Shown here in pieces: positions 53,251-60,720 of a stretch of 64,000 bases of DNA (the first letter of the stretch is position 1; every line of letters starts with the position of its first letter). The stretch covers positions 1 to 64,000 of the forward strand of contig CAKKRJ010000010.1 in NCBI GenBank assembly GCA_919902775.1. Reading direction: 5' to 3'. The notes under the pieces are model-generated. The model searched no databases, had not been told where the DNA came from, and worked only from the letters and a program-made list of their open reading frames with translations. This DNA comes from Burkholderiaceae bacterium. Lineage in GTDB: Bacteria > Pseudomonadota > Gammaproteobacteria > Burkholderiales > Burkholderiaceae_C. A program made the position numbers and the translations under genes.

Positions 53251-54258
53251 GTGCTCCACTACATTGTTCGAAGAATCCTGTTGCTGCTGCCGGTGCTGCT
53301 GGGGCTGTCGATGATGGTGTTTGCCATCGGTCGACTGCTGCCTGGCGATCCGGTTTTGTTGGCTGCAGGACCCAATGCCACCAAGGAAGAAGTGGCGGCA
53401 TTGGCAGTGGAGTTTGGGCTCGACAAGCCGGTTGCGGTGCAGTACTGGAACTACCTGACCGGCTTGTTGCACGGCGACTGGGGACGCTCGCTGCAATCGC
53501 GCGGACCGGTGTTGGAGGACCTGAAGGTCTTCCTGCCGGCCACGCTGGAGCTGGTGCTGGCAGCCATGCTGATCGCTGTGGTGTTCGGCATCCTGTTGGG
53601 CTTGCTGGCGGCCGTCAAGCGCAATGGCTGGATCGATTACAGCGTGCGCCTGGTGTCGCTGGCGTCGATCTCGATGCCGCGCTTCTTTTTGGGCTTGTTG
53701 TTGCAGTTGGTCTTTGCCATGTGGCTCGGCTGGGCATCACTGGGCGGCAGGTTTCCGCTGATCGCCAGTCCGCCCCCACTCGTCACGGGCATGTTGACCA
53801 TCGACAGCCTGCTCGCCGGGGACTTGCCGTCTTTCTTATTGGCCCTTCAGTACCTGGCCTTGCCGGCCATGGCCATGAGCTTGTCGCCCTTGGCCACCAT
53901 CACACGCATGATGCGTGCGTCCACCATGGAAGTGCTGCAGCAAGATTACATGCTGACCGCCCGGGCCTTGGGTATTCCACCGGGCAAGCTCTTGCGCAAG
54001 TACGTGCTGCGCAACGCCTTGACCTCCACGCTGACCGTGATTGGTCTTTACTTTGGCTGGTTGTTGGGCGGCACGGTGCTGGTGGAGTCGGTGTTTGATT
54101 GGCCCGGCATTGGCTTGTATGCCACCAAGGCCATCATGATGCAGGACTTCATGCCCATCATGGGGGTGGTGCTGACCATTGGCACGCTGTTCGTGACCTT
54201 CAACCTGTTGATTGATCTGCTGTATGGCGTTATTAACCCCAAGGTGCGTCTAGGATGA
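53251..54258 (+). CDS. ABC transporter permease, DppB-like
   Basis: 335 residues with six membrane segments, beginning VRRILLLLPVLLGLSMMVFAIGRLLPGDPV, as in all DppB/OppB. The EAA loop is the segment LTARALGIPPGKLLRKYVLRNAL near residue 225. It starts at GTG with GGAGAG upstream, 18 bp after the binding protein gene. It forms the transmembrane channel with the DppC-like partner. Confidence 0.9.
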   Translation: MLHYIVRRILLLLPVLLGLSMMVFAIGRLLPGDPVLLAAGPNATKEEVAALAVEFGLDKPVAVQYWNYLTGLLHGDWGRSLQSRGPVLEDLKVFLPATLELVLAAMLIAVVFGILLGLLAAVKRNGWIDYSVRLVSLASISMPRFFLGLLLQLVFAMWLGWASLGGRFPLIASPPPLVTGMLTIDSLLAGDLPSFLLALQYLALPAMAMSLSPLATITRMMRASTMEVLQQDYMLTARALGIPPGKLLRKYVLRNALTSTLTVIGLYFGWLLGGTVLVESVFDWPGIGLYATKAIMMQDFMPIMGVVLTIGTLFVTFNLLIDLLYGVINPKVRLG

Positions 54259-55112
54259 ACGAGTCACAAGCATGGGCCCGCGCCTACTACCGCCTGCGGC
54301 AAAACTGGTTGTCTCTGGTTGGCCTGGTGCTGGTGGTGTTCTTGCTGGTCGTGGCGCTGGCAGGCAACCAGCTGGCCCCCTACCCAGAACACATCAGCGG
54401 CTCCGTGGACACCGCCATGCGCTTTCAGGCGCCGTCTTCTGCGCACTGGATGGGCACCAATGAAATGGGCCAGGACGTGTTGTCGCTGGTGCTCGGCGGC
54501 GCGCGCATCTCGCTGTTTGGCGGTCTGGCCGTTGTGGTGTTGGCCGCGGTGGTGGGCACCATGGTCGGGGCCGTGGCCGGTTATTTTGGTGGCTGGACCG
54601 ACGAAGTCCTGATGCGTCTGGCCGATTTGAAACTGACGCTGCCGGGCCTGATTCTGGCCATGGCCGTGGCGGCTGCGCTGGGTGCGGGCACCATGAACAT
54701 GGTGCTGGCCATCTCCTTGTCATGGTGGCCCGGTTTTGCGCGCCTGGTGCGCGGCGAGGTGATCAGCAAGCGTGAAGAAGTCTATGTGCTGGCCGCACGC
54801 GCCCTGGGGGCGGGTTCGGTGCGCATCATGTGGCGTCACATTCTGCCCAACATCCTCTCGCCCATCATCGTCAAGATGTCGCTGGATGTGGGTTTTGCGG
54901 TGCTCACAGTGGCGTCGCTGGGTTTTGTCGGCATTGGCGTCAAGCCGCCGACGCCTGAATGGGGTTTGATGCTGTCCACCGCGCGCGGTTTCCTGCCTGA
55001 TTATTGGTGGACGGCCATTTTTCCGGGCTTGGCCATCTTCCTGACGGTGCTGAGTTTCAACTTGCTGGGCGATGGATTGCGCGATGTCCTCGACCCTCGA
55101 TCAAGGCGCTGA
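54255..55112 (+). CDS. ABC transporter permease, DppC-like
   Basis: 285 residues: the DppC/OppC-type N-terminal segment (LSLVGLVLVVFLLVVALAGNQLAPY), GTNEMGQDVLSLVLGGARISL, and the EAA-loop segment VLAARALGAGSVRIMWRHILPNIL near residue 173. Its ATG overlaps the upstream stop by 4 bp. Confidence 0.9.
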   Translation: MNESQAWARAYYRLRQNWLSLVGLVLVVFLLVVALAGNQLAPYPEHISGSVDTAMRFQAPSSAHWMGTNEMGQDVLSLVLGGARISLFGGLAVVVLAAVVGTMVGAVAGYFGGWTDEVLMRLADLKLTLPGLILAMAVAAALGAGTMNMVLAISLSWWPGFARLVRGEVISKREEVYVLAARALGAGSVRIMWRHILPNILSPIIVKMSLDVGFAVLTVASLGFVGIGVKPPTPEWGLMLSTARGFLPDYWWTAIFPGLAIFLTVLSFNLLGDGLRDVLDPRSRR

Positions 55113-55113
55113 G

Positions 55114-56136
55114 ATGTCCCTGCTTCACATTCAAAACCTGCACTTGAGCATGCACTCCTTTGAGGGAGATGCCCATGTGCTCAATGGCGTTGAACTCAAA
55201 ATCGAAAAGGGCCAGATTTGGGGACTGGCGGGTGAAACTGGCTGTGGCAAGTCGATCACCGGTTTGTCCATCTCGCGCCTGGTCAACACGCCACCGGCAC
55301 GCTACCTGGACGGTCAGATTCTGTTCAATGGCAGGGATGTGTTGAAACTCAAAGAGTCCGACATGCGCCAACTGCGCGGGCGCGAGATCGGCATGATTTT
55401 TCAGGATCCGACCACCAACCTCAACCCGGTGTTGCGCGTGGGCGAGCAAATCGCCGATGTGGCCTACGAGATTGGTCGCATTGCACCCGAAATATTGGGT
55501 TTGACGGCCACTGCCCGTGCATCGCAGCGCAAGAAAGCAGCGCAAAAACTGGGCGTGGACATGCTGGAGCGCGTGGGCATTGCGAATGCTGCGCAACGGG
55601 CACGGGATTATCCGCACCAATTTTCAGGCGGCATGCGCCAAAGGGTCCTGATTGCCATGGCACTGGTCGGGCAGCCCAAGCTGCTGATCGCCGACGAACC
55701 CACCACGGCCCTGGATGTCACGCTGCAAGCGCAAGTTCTGAAGCTGCTCAGCGAGTTGGTCAGCTCCAGCGGAACGGCCGTGCTCATGATCACGCACAAC
55801 CTGGGCGCGGTGGCGCAAATTTGCAGTCACGTGGCGGTCATGTACGCCGGGCATGTGGTGGAGTCGGGGCTGACGCAAGAGGTCTTGAGTCATCCGCAGC
55901 ACCCCTACACGCGTGCCCTAATCGCGGCTTTGCCCAAGCCTGGCATTCAGCGTGGCACCTTGAGCACCTTGCCCGGACGTGTTCCGAATCTGATTGATCC
56001 GCCGCCAGGTTGTCGGTTCGCTCCGCGCTGCGCTCAGGCCAGCCACGAGTGCACCCTGGCCGTACCGGCCTTGGTGGGCAAGTCGGATACCCACCGCATT
56101 GCCTGTGTGCATGTGCAGCCGGAGGTGTTCGCGTGA
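55114..56136 (+). CDS. ABC transporter ATPase, DppD-like
   Basis: 340 residues. Walker A is GETGCGKSITG, the Q-loop is MIFQDPTTNLNPV, the signature is FSGGMRQRVLIAMAL, Walker B is LLIADEPTTALDV, and the C-terminal oligopeptide-family extension has PPGCRFAPRCAQASHEC with cysteines that in this family may bind an iron-sulfur cluster. The ATG at 55114 sits one base past the previous stop. It energises import together with the DppF-like subunit. Confidence 0.92.
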   Translation: MSLLHIQNLHLSMHSFEGDAHVLNGVELKIEKGQIWGLAGETGCGKSITGLSISRLVNTPPARYLDGQILFNGRDVLKLKESDMRQLRGREIGMIFQDPTTNLNPVLRVGEQIADVAYEIGRIAPEILGLTATARASQRKKAAQKLGVDMLERVGIANAAQRARDYPHQFSGGMRQRVLIAMALVGQPKLLIADEPTTALDVTLQAQVLKLLSELVSSSGTAVLMITHNLGAVAQICSHVAVMYAGHVVESGLTQEVLSHPQHPYTRALIAALPKPGIQRGTLSTLPGRVPNLIDPPPGCRFAPRCAQASHECTLAVPALVGKSDTHRIACVHVQPEVFA

Positions 56137-56936
56137 ATCTGGTGGAAGTTCAATCAATCTCGCGCCTGTACCCTCTGGCAAAGACCAGTTGGTTTGGCGA
56201 GCGCCCAATGCACCAGGCGCTGAACGGTGTTTCACTGACCATTCCACAGGGCAAGACCTTGGGTGTGGTGGGTGAAAGCGGCTCCGGCAAATCAACCTTG
56301 ACCCGCTGCCTGCTGGGCCTTGAGCCGGTGGATGGCGGGCGCATTTTGTACCGCGATCAGGACATTGCCGCCCACGACACGGCCGGCCGTTTGCGCCACG
56401 CGGCGCGTCTGCAGATTGTGTTCCAAGACCCCTATGCGTCCATGAACCCACGCATGACCGTCCATAACATCGTGGCCGAGGGCATGGTCATCCATCAACG
56501 GGAACTGGGCCTCACCGCCCAGGAAAGAACCCAGCGCGTCGTTCAATTGCTGGAACAAGTGGGCCTGGGCCGTGACCACATGCACCGCTACTCACATGAG
56601 CTGTCTGGCGGTCAACGCCAACGCGTAGGAATTGCGCGCGCATTGGCCCTGAAGCCGGAGTGCCTGATTCTGGACGAGCCCACATCGGCGCTGGATGTGT
56701 CGGTGCAGGCCCAGGTGTTGAACCTGTTGCATGAGTTGCAGCAAGAATTTGGTTTGACCTATCTGTTTGTGTCGCACGACCTGGCGGTGATTCGCTACAT
56801 GTGTGACGACGTGATGGTGTTGCGCGCCGGCACCGTGGTGGAAACCGCGCCGTGCGAACAATTGTTTGAAAAACCTCAGCACGAATACACCCAGTCCTTG
56901 ATGGCAGCCATGCCGGAGACGGCGTGGTTTGCCTGA
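56133..56936 (+). CDS. ABC transporter ATPase, DppF-like
   Basis: 267 residues. Walker A is GESGSGKSTL, the Q-loop is IVFQDPYASMNPRM, the signature is LSGGQRQRVGIARAL, and Walker B is CLILDEPTSALDV, with the H-loop SHDLAVI. It starts at GTG that overlaps the DppD-like stop and has GGAGG eight bases upstream. It lacks the cysteine-rich C-terminal tail of the DppD-like subunit. Confidence 0.92.
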   Translation: MNLVEVQSISRLYPLAKTSWFGERPMHQALNGVSLTIPQGKTLGVVGESGSGKSTLTRCLLGLEPVDGGRILYRDQDIAAHDTAGRLRHAARLQIVFQDPYASMNPRMTVHNIVAEGMVIHQRELGLTAQERTQRVVQLLEQVGLGRDHMHRYSHELSGGQRQRVGIARALALKPECLILDEPTSALDVSVQAQVLNLLHELQQEFGLTYLFVSHDLAVIRYMCDDVMVLRAGTVVETAPCEQLFEKPQHEYTQSLMAAMPETAWFA

Positions 56937-56948
56937 ACCCGCCCACCT

Positions 56949-57866
56949 ATGCACACCCTTTCGAATCCTGCAGAAACCGCCGCGGCTCTGCCCTACGCCA
57001 AGTTGACCCGTTGCTTGGAAGAACTGCTGCAAGACCCCTCGGTGTCGGTACCGCCGCGAATTGTGCACGCGCTGTCCCACGGGGGCAGTTTGTTTGTCAT
57101 GCCCGCCTCGGACAGCAAGGTGGCCATCACCAAACTGGTCACCTTTGTCGCCGACAACCCCAGCCGTCAGTTGCCCACCATTCAGGGCGATGTGGTGGTG
57201 TTTGACGCGGTGGATGGCCGACGCCTTCACATCCTGCATGGTCCCACGGTGACGGCGCGCCGCACTGCGGCGGTCTCGCTGTTGGCTGCCCAAAAATTGG
57301 CCCCCAACCCTGCCGGCAAGCTGCTGATTGTGGGCGCTGGCGTGCAAGGCTTGTCGCACCTGGAGGCGTTTGTCGAAGGCCTGGGCGTCAAGCAGGTGTT
57401 GATTGCCTCGCGCTCTGACGCGAGCACCGATGCGCTGGTGGCGCACGCCCACACGCTGGGGGTTGACGCACAGCGGGTGAAGGATGCAAACGAGGTGCTT
57501 GCCGAATGCAGCCTGGTGGTCAGCGCCACCAGTGCGCAGCAAATCGTGTTGCATGCGAAACCACGACCCGACGCTTTCATTTGTGCCGTCGGAGCCTTCA
57601 CGCCGACCATGCTGGAGTGGGATCCGGCCGTTTGCCAGCATGTGGCACGCCACGGGCGTGTGGTGGTGGACTCGCGCGATGCGGACCACGAAGCCGGTGA
57701 TTTGCTGAATGCGGGCCTGGATGTGGCCCAGTTCCCTGCGCTGGCCGACGTGCTGCATGCAGGCCACGCCTGGAGCCGACCAGACAATCGCCAAGGGCCT
57801 GTCTTTTTCAAGAGTTGTGGCTGGGCCGGCTGGGACCTGGCGGCCGCGCGCGCCATGACCCGTTGA
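56949..57866 (+). CDS. Ornithine cyclodeaminase/mu-crystallin-family protein
   Basis: 305 residues with NAD-binding IVGAGVQGLSHLEAFVEGL near residue 125, VSATSAQQIVLHAKPRPDAFICAVGAFTPTMLEWD, and an N-terminal substrate segment with ATKLV-like AITKLVTFVADNPSRQLPTIQG. The family includes ornithine cyclodeaminase, imine reductases and L-lysine/alanine-type dehydrogenases. It is 12 bp after the transporter, so it likely acts on an amino acid or imine derived from the imported compound. Confidence 0.88.
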   Translation: MHTLSNPAETAAALPYAKLTRCLEELLQDPSVSVPPRIVHALSHGGSLFVMPASDSKVAITKLVTFVADNPSRQLPTIQGDVVVFDAVDGRRLHILHGPTVTARRTAAVSLLAAQKLAPNPAGKLLIVGAGVQGLSHLEAFVEGLGVKQVLIASRSDASTDALVAHAHTLGVDAQRVKDANEVLAECSLVVSATSAQQIVLHAKPRPDAFICAVGAFTPTMLEWDPAVCQHVARHGRVVVDSRDADHEAGDLLNAGLDVAQFPALADVLHAGHAWSRPDNRQGPVFFKSCGWAGWDLAAARAMTR

Positions 57867-57894
57867 TTTTCTCCCTCGAGCAAGGCCCCGCCCC

Positions 57895-58233
57895 ATGACC
57901 GCAGAAGCCACCGTCCAGCGCCAACTCGAAGCCTACAACGCGCACGACCTCGAAAAATTCATCGCCGAATATGCGGATGATGTTCAAGTGTTTCGTCCCC
58001 CCAAAGTGGAACCCGTGATGGCGGGAAAAAAAGCATTGGCCGCGCACTATGCGGCCAACCGATTCAATTTACCGAATCTTCATGCCGCCTTAGACAAGCG
58101 CATCGTGTGCGGAAACAAGGTCGTGGACCATGAGCGAATCACCGGTGTGCATGCCTACGAAACGCAGGCACTGGCCGTTTACGAAGTGATAGACGACCAG
58201 ATCAAAACCGTTTGGTTTTATGCGCCGGAGTGA
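57895..58233 (+). CDS. NTF2/SnoaL-like small protein
   Basis: 112 residues with the SnoaL/NTF2 opening VQRQLEAYNAHDLEKFIAEYADDVQVF and the closing strand ALAVYEVIDDQIKTVWFYAPE. The fold serves isomerases, hydratases and dehydratases or has no catalysis. It is the last gene of the run, 28 bp after the cyclodeaminase-family gene. Confidence 0.8.
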   Translation: MTAEATVQRQLEAYNAHDLEKFIAEYADDVQVFRPPKVEPVMAGKKALAAHYAANRFNLPNLHAALDKRIVCGNKVVDHERITGVHAYETQALAVYEVIDDQIKTVWFYAPE

Positions 58234-58321
58234 TTGAGCTGAGTGCATCACTGCCAGTGGTGGTGAAACACGTGTCGTGGTGTGGGGATTTATGAGATGG
58301 CAACAGCTTGTGCGCCAAAAG

Positions 58322-58360
58322 AAAAACGGGTCACATCTACAAGAGATGTGACCCGTTTTT
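58322..58360. terminator. Strong bidirectional terminator, original end of tRNA-Pro
   Basis: A 17-bp perfect stem (AAAAACGGGTCACATCT with AGATGTGACCCGTTTTT), 5-nt loop, and A/T tracts on both sides. On the minus strand it lies 14 bp beyond the tRNA-Pro 3' end at 58374, so it was likely the terminator of the intact tRNA. On the plus strand it can end the operon finishing at 58233. Confidence 0.88.
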
Positions 58361-58373
58361 CATTGGGAATAAA

Positions 58374-58420
58374 TGGTCGGCGTGGCGGGATTCGAACTCG
58401 CGACCCCTTGCACCCCATGC
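58374..58420 (-). tRNA. 3' fragment of tRNA-Pro(GGG), attachment site
   Basis: The minus strand holds the last 47 nt of a tRNA: anticodon loop with GGG, stem GCAAG, T-arm GCGAG-TTCGAAT-CCCGC, acceptor CACGCCG, A and CCA at 58374-58376. The 5' half (D-arm and acceptor 5' strand) is missing; the sequence upstream of GC at 58420 is unrelated to a tRNA. This is the signature of integration into a tRNA 3' end, with the integrase beginning 168 bp away. The intact tRNA-Pro should be at the far end of the element, outside the window. One T-stem mismatch suggests drift. Confidence 0.82.
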
Positions 58421-58514
58421 TACCCCTTGTATTTCCAGTAAAGCTTTTAGAAGTCTTTGATACTGAGAATAATCATTAAAAATCAATAGGTTACATAATT
58501 ACAAGATTCATGCG

Positions 58515-58579
58515 TAGTCCAAACTAGTCCAACAAGCTACACTCTGAGCCACCCAAATGGTGGGGGCAATGGTGGGGGC
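58515..58579. repeat. Two tandem direct repeats beside the integrase (possible arm sites)
   Basis: TAGTCCAA occurs at 58515-58522 and 58525-58532 (10-bp period). AATGGTGGGGGC occurs at 58556-58567 and 58568-58579 (12-bp period), just before the integrase ATG at 58588. Paired short repeats between attachment core and int are typical of arm-type integrase or excisionase binding sites. Apart from these, the terminator and the tRNA fragment, I see nothing else in 58234-58587. Confidence 0.55.
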
Positions 58580-58587
58580 AATTTGAC

Positions 58588-59940
58588 ATGGCATTAATCA
58601 CAACCAAGGCGCTGGAAGCGCTGCGCGGTACGGACGACGGCAAGCGTTTGCCGGATGGCGGGTCCATGTTTGGCATGGTGCGCGCCACGCCTGACACAAA
58701 AAACCCGGTAAGTGTGGATTTTCAGTGGCGGTACAAGCTGAACGGCAAAACCCGGCAGGTTCGCCTTGGCTCCTGGCCTAAGATGTCGCTCAAAGCCCTG
58801 CGCGACGAGCGCGACCGACTGGCCGTAGAAGTGAAGTCGGGCACCGACCCGGTGCAGCGCAAGGCCACCGAAAAACTCAAGATCGAAGTCGACCAGGTGG
58901 AAGCCCGCAACAAGCAGCTTGACCGCCTGGAAGTCATCGCCCAGCAGCAGGCCCGCTTGACGGTGCGGCAATTGTTCAAACTCTGGCACGACTTGGCGCT
59001 AAAGCAGCGCGGCGACGGTGGCGCTGAGGCAAAGCGGGCGTTTGAGCGCGACGTATTCCCGCTGATTGGCGACTTGGCCGTGGCCGATGTGAAGAAGGTG
59101 CACGTTCAAAACATCGTCGACACCATGATGGCGCGCGACGTAGTACGCATGACCAAGCGGGTACTGTCTGACCTGCGGCAAATGTTCGGCTTTGCGCTGG
59201 ACCGCGACTATGTGGAAGCCGATCCGACGGCGCGAATCAAGAAAGCCAAGATTGGGCCGGATGGCGAGCGCGACCGGGTGCTGGGCGAGGCGGAATTGAT
59301 CGACTTATTGAAGAAGTTGCCCCAGTCCGGCCTGGCCGACACGTCGCAATGCGCCCTGCTGATTCAAATGGCAACCATCACGCGCATTGGCGAAACCGTG
59401 GGCGCGCGCTGGGAACATGTGGACTTTGAGCGCCGCCAGTGGGTTCTGCCTGAAACCAAAAACGGCAAGTCGCACCAGGTATGGCTGAGTGACTTTGCAC
59501 TGCGCCAATTTGAGCGCCTGCGCGCCATTACGGGTGAAACGCCATGGTGCTTTCCGTGCAGCCGTTACGACCCCGCTATTGAAAAGACAAATCTGCCGCT
59601 GGACACCAAAACAGTCACCAAGCAGGTGGCCGACCGCCAGCGCGAACCGGGCGGGCAGATTGCAGGCCGCACAAAGCAGATAGACGCACTCAAACTCTCG
59701 GGCGGCCAATGGCGACCGCACGACCTGCGCCGCACGGGCGCGAGCGCCATGGCCGAACTGGGCGCGCTGCCCGACGTGATCGAGAAGTGCCTGAACCACA
59801 CCGAAGAAAACAAGATGAAGCGCATTTACCAGCGCGCCACTTACGAAGGGCCCATGCGCGATGCGTGGCGGCTGTGGGGTGAACGGCTGGACTTGCTGTC
59901 AAACAAACCAGTAAACGTGTTGACGTTGCGGGCTGCTTAA
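58588..59940 (+). CDS. Tyrosine integrase
   Basis: The 450-residue phage-type integrase has an N-terminal DUF4102-like arm domain (FQWRYKLNGKTRQVRLGSWPKMSLKALRDERDRL). The core domain begins near 125. The catalytic domain has Arg near 265 (ITRIGETVGARW), His and Arg in HDLRRTGASAMAEL near 377-380, His in CLNHTEENK near 402, and the nucleophile Tyr in RIYQRATY near 413. All catalytic residues are present, so it should be active. It lies at the tRNA-Pro fragment and points into the element. Confidence 0.93.
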   Translation: MALITTKALEALRGTDDGKRLPDGGSMFGMVRATPDTKNPVSVDFQWRYKLNGKTRQVRLGSWPKMSLKALRDERDRLAVEVKSGTDPVQRKATEKLKIEVDQVEARNKQLDRLEVIAQQQARLTVRQLFKLWHDLALKQRGDGGAEAKRAFERDVFPLIGDLAVADVKKVHVQNIVDTMMARDVVRMTKRVLSDLRQMFGFALDRDYVEADPTARIKKAKIGPDGERDRVLGEAELIDLLKKLPQSGLADTSQCALLIQMATITRIGETVGARWEHVDFERRQWVLPETKNGKSHQVWLSDFALRQFERLRAITGETPWCFPCSRYDPAIEKTNLPLDTKTVTKQVADRQREPGGQIAGRTKQIDALKLSGGQWRPHDLRRTGASAMAELGALPDVIEKCLNHTEENKMKRIYQRATYEGPMRDAWRLWGERLDLLSNKPVNVLTLRAA

Positions 59941-60111
59941 TCTTTGAGGAGGCACTACCAGTAGTGTCTCGATAAGGATTTTCAGCCATAGGTAGCGCTT
60001 TTAATAGTTCGAGGTGTTGCGTATTGGATGTGTCAGTGCTATAAACGGCTTGCCTGGACTACTGGATATAAACCCATTCGGGTTTGTAGGTAGTCTGAAT
60101 GCAAGGACAGC

Positions 60112-60708
60112 ATGATCCAAATGATTTCCCCAATCGGCAATATCCGTTCGCATTACGAAGACTTTATGCGTGAGGTCTATCGTGGCCGCGAAGCGGAGGT
60201 TTTGTGTGGCCCGTCAAAAGCGAACATTTCGAGTGGCGTCCCCTTTCAAGGCGGTGGTGGCGCCAGTGCAGACGTTGACGCAGAAGGAAGCGAGGGCGGC
60301 GGTGAAGCACCCACAATAGCAGCAAGTGACGACGACGGTGATTCTGACGACGGCGACCCCGACCGACGAGGTAGAAAGGCATCCAAATCCAGAAAAAACT
60401 ACGCGAGCCCTGACAAGCTAAGTTCATTAACCAACATCCGCCGAGACGGCGCTGTAAACACTACGACCCAAGACCCTCGCGCAGACGCGCAACCCAATGC
60501 CACCAATCCGGCTGGCGCTCTTCCCTCTCCCCAAAATCCTGACATAGCCCTGTGGCGCTTGCCCACGGTGTTGGCACACATCCCGGTTAGCCGATCCCAT
60601 TGGTGGGCTGGCGTGGCCGAAGGTCGCTACCCCGCTCCCGTGAAGCTGTCAACACGTTGCGTCGCCTGGCGCAGCGCCGACATTCGCGCCCTGATTGCTT
60701 CTTTCTAA
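60112..60708 (+). CDS. Element protein with AlpA-like C-terminal helix-turn-helix
   Basis: 198 residues. The C-terminal 55 (IALWRLPTVLAHIPVSRSHWW...YPAPVKLSTRCVAWRSADIRALI) fit the AlpA/phage MerR-like DNA-binding fold, which often activates integrase or excision genes. The first 140 residues are unusual: a Gly/Ala-rich tract, then an acidic run of Asp and Ser-Asp, then basic RRGRKASKSRKN, and look disordered. The usual AlpA is 60-90 residues. It lies 170 bp after the integrase. Confidence 0.7.
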   Translation: MIQMISPIGNIRSHYEDFMREVYRGREAEVLCGPSKANISSGVPFQGGGGASADVDAEGSEGGGEAPTIAASDDDGDSDDGDPDRRGRKASKSRKNYASPDKLSSLTNIRRDGAVNTTTQDPRADAQPNATNPAGALPSPQNPDIALWRLPTVLAHIPVSRSHWWAGVAEGRYPAPVKLSTRCVAWRSADIRALIASF

Positions 60709-60720
60709 ACGAGGTGCAGC

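Noticed and set aside
51679..56936. Nickel transporter (NikABCDE) assignment
   Set aside because: Nothing in the binding protein indicates a metal site, and the neighbours are hydantoinase- and cyclodeaminase-type enzymes, so an organic ligand is more likely.
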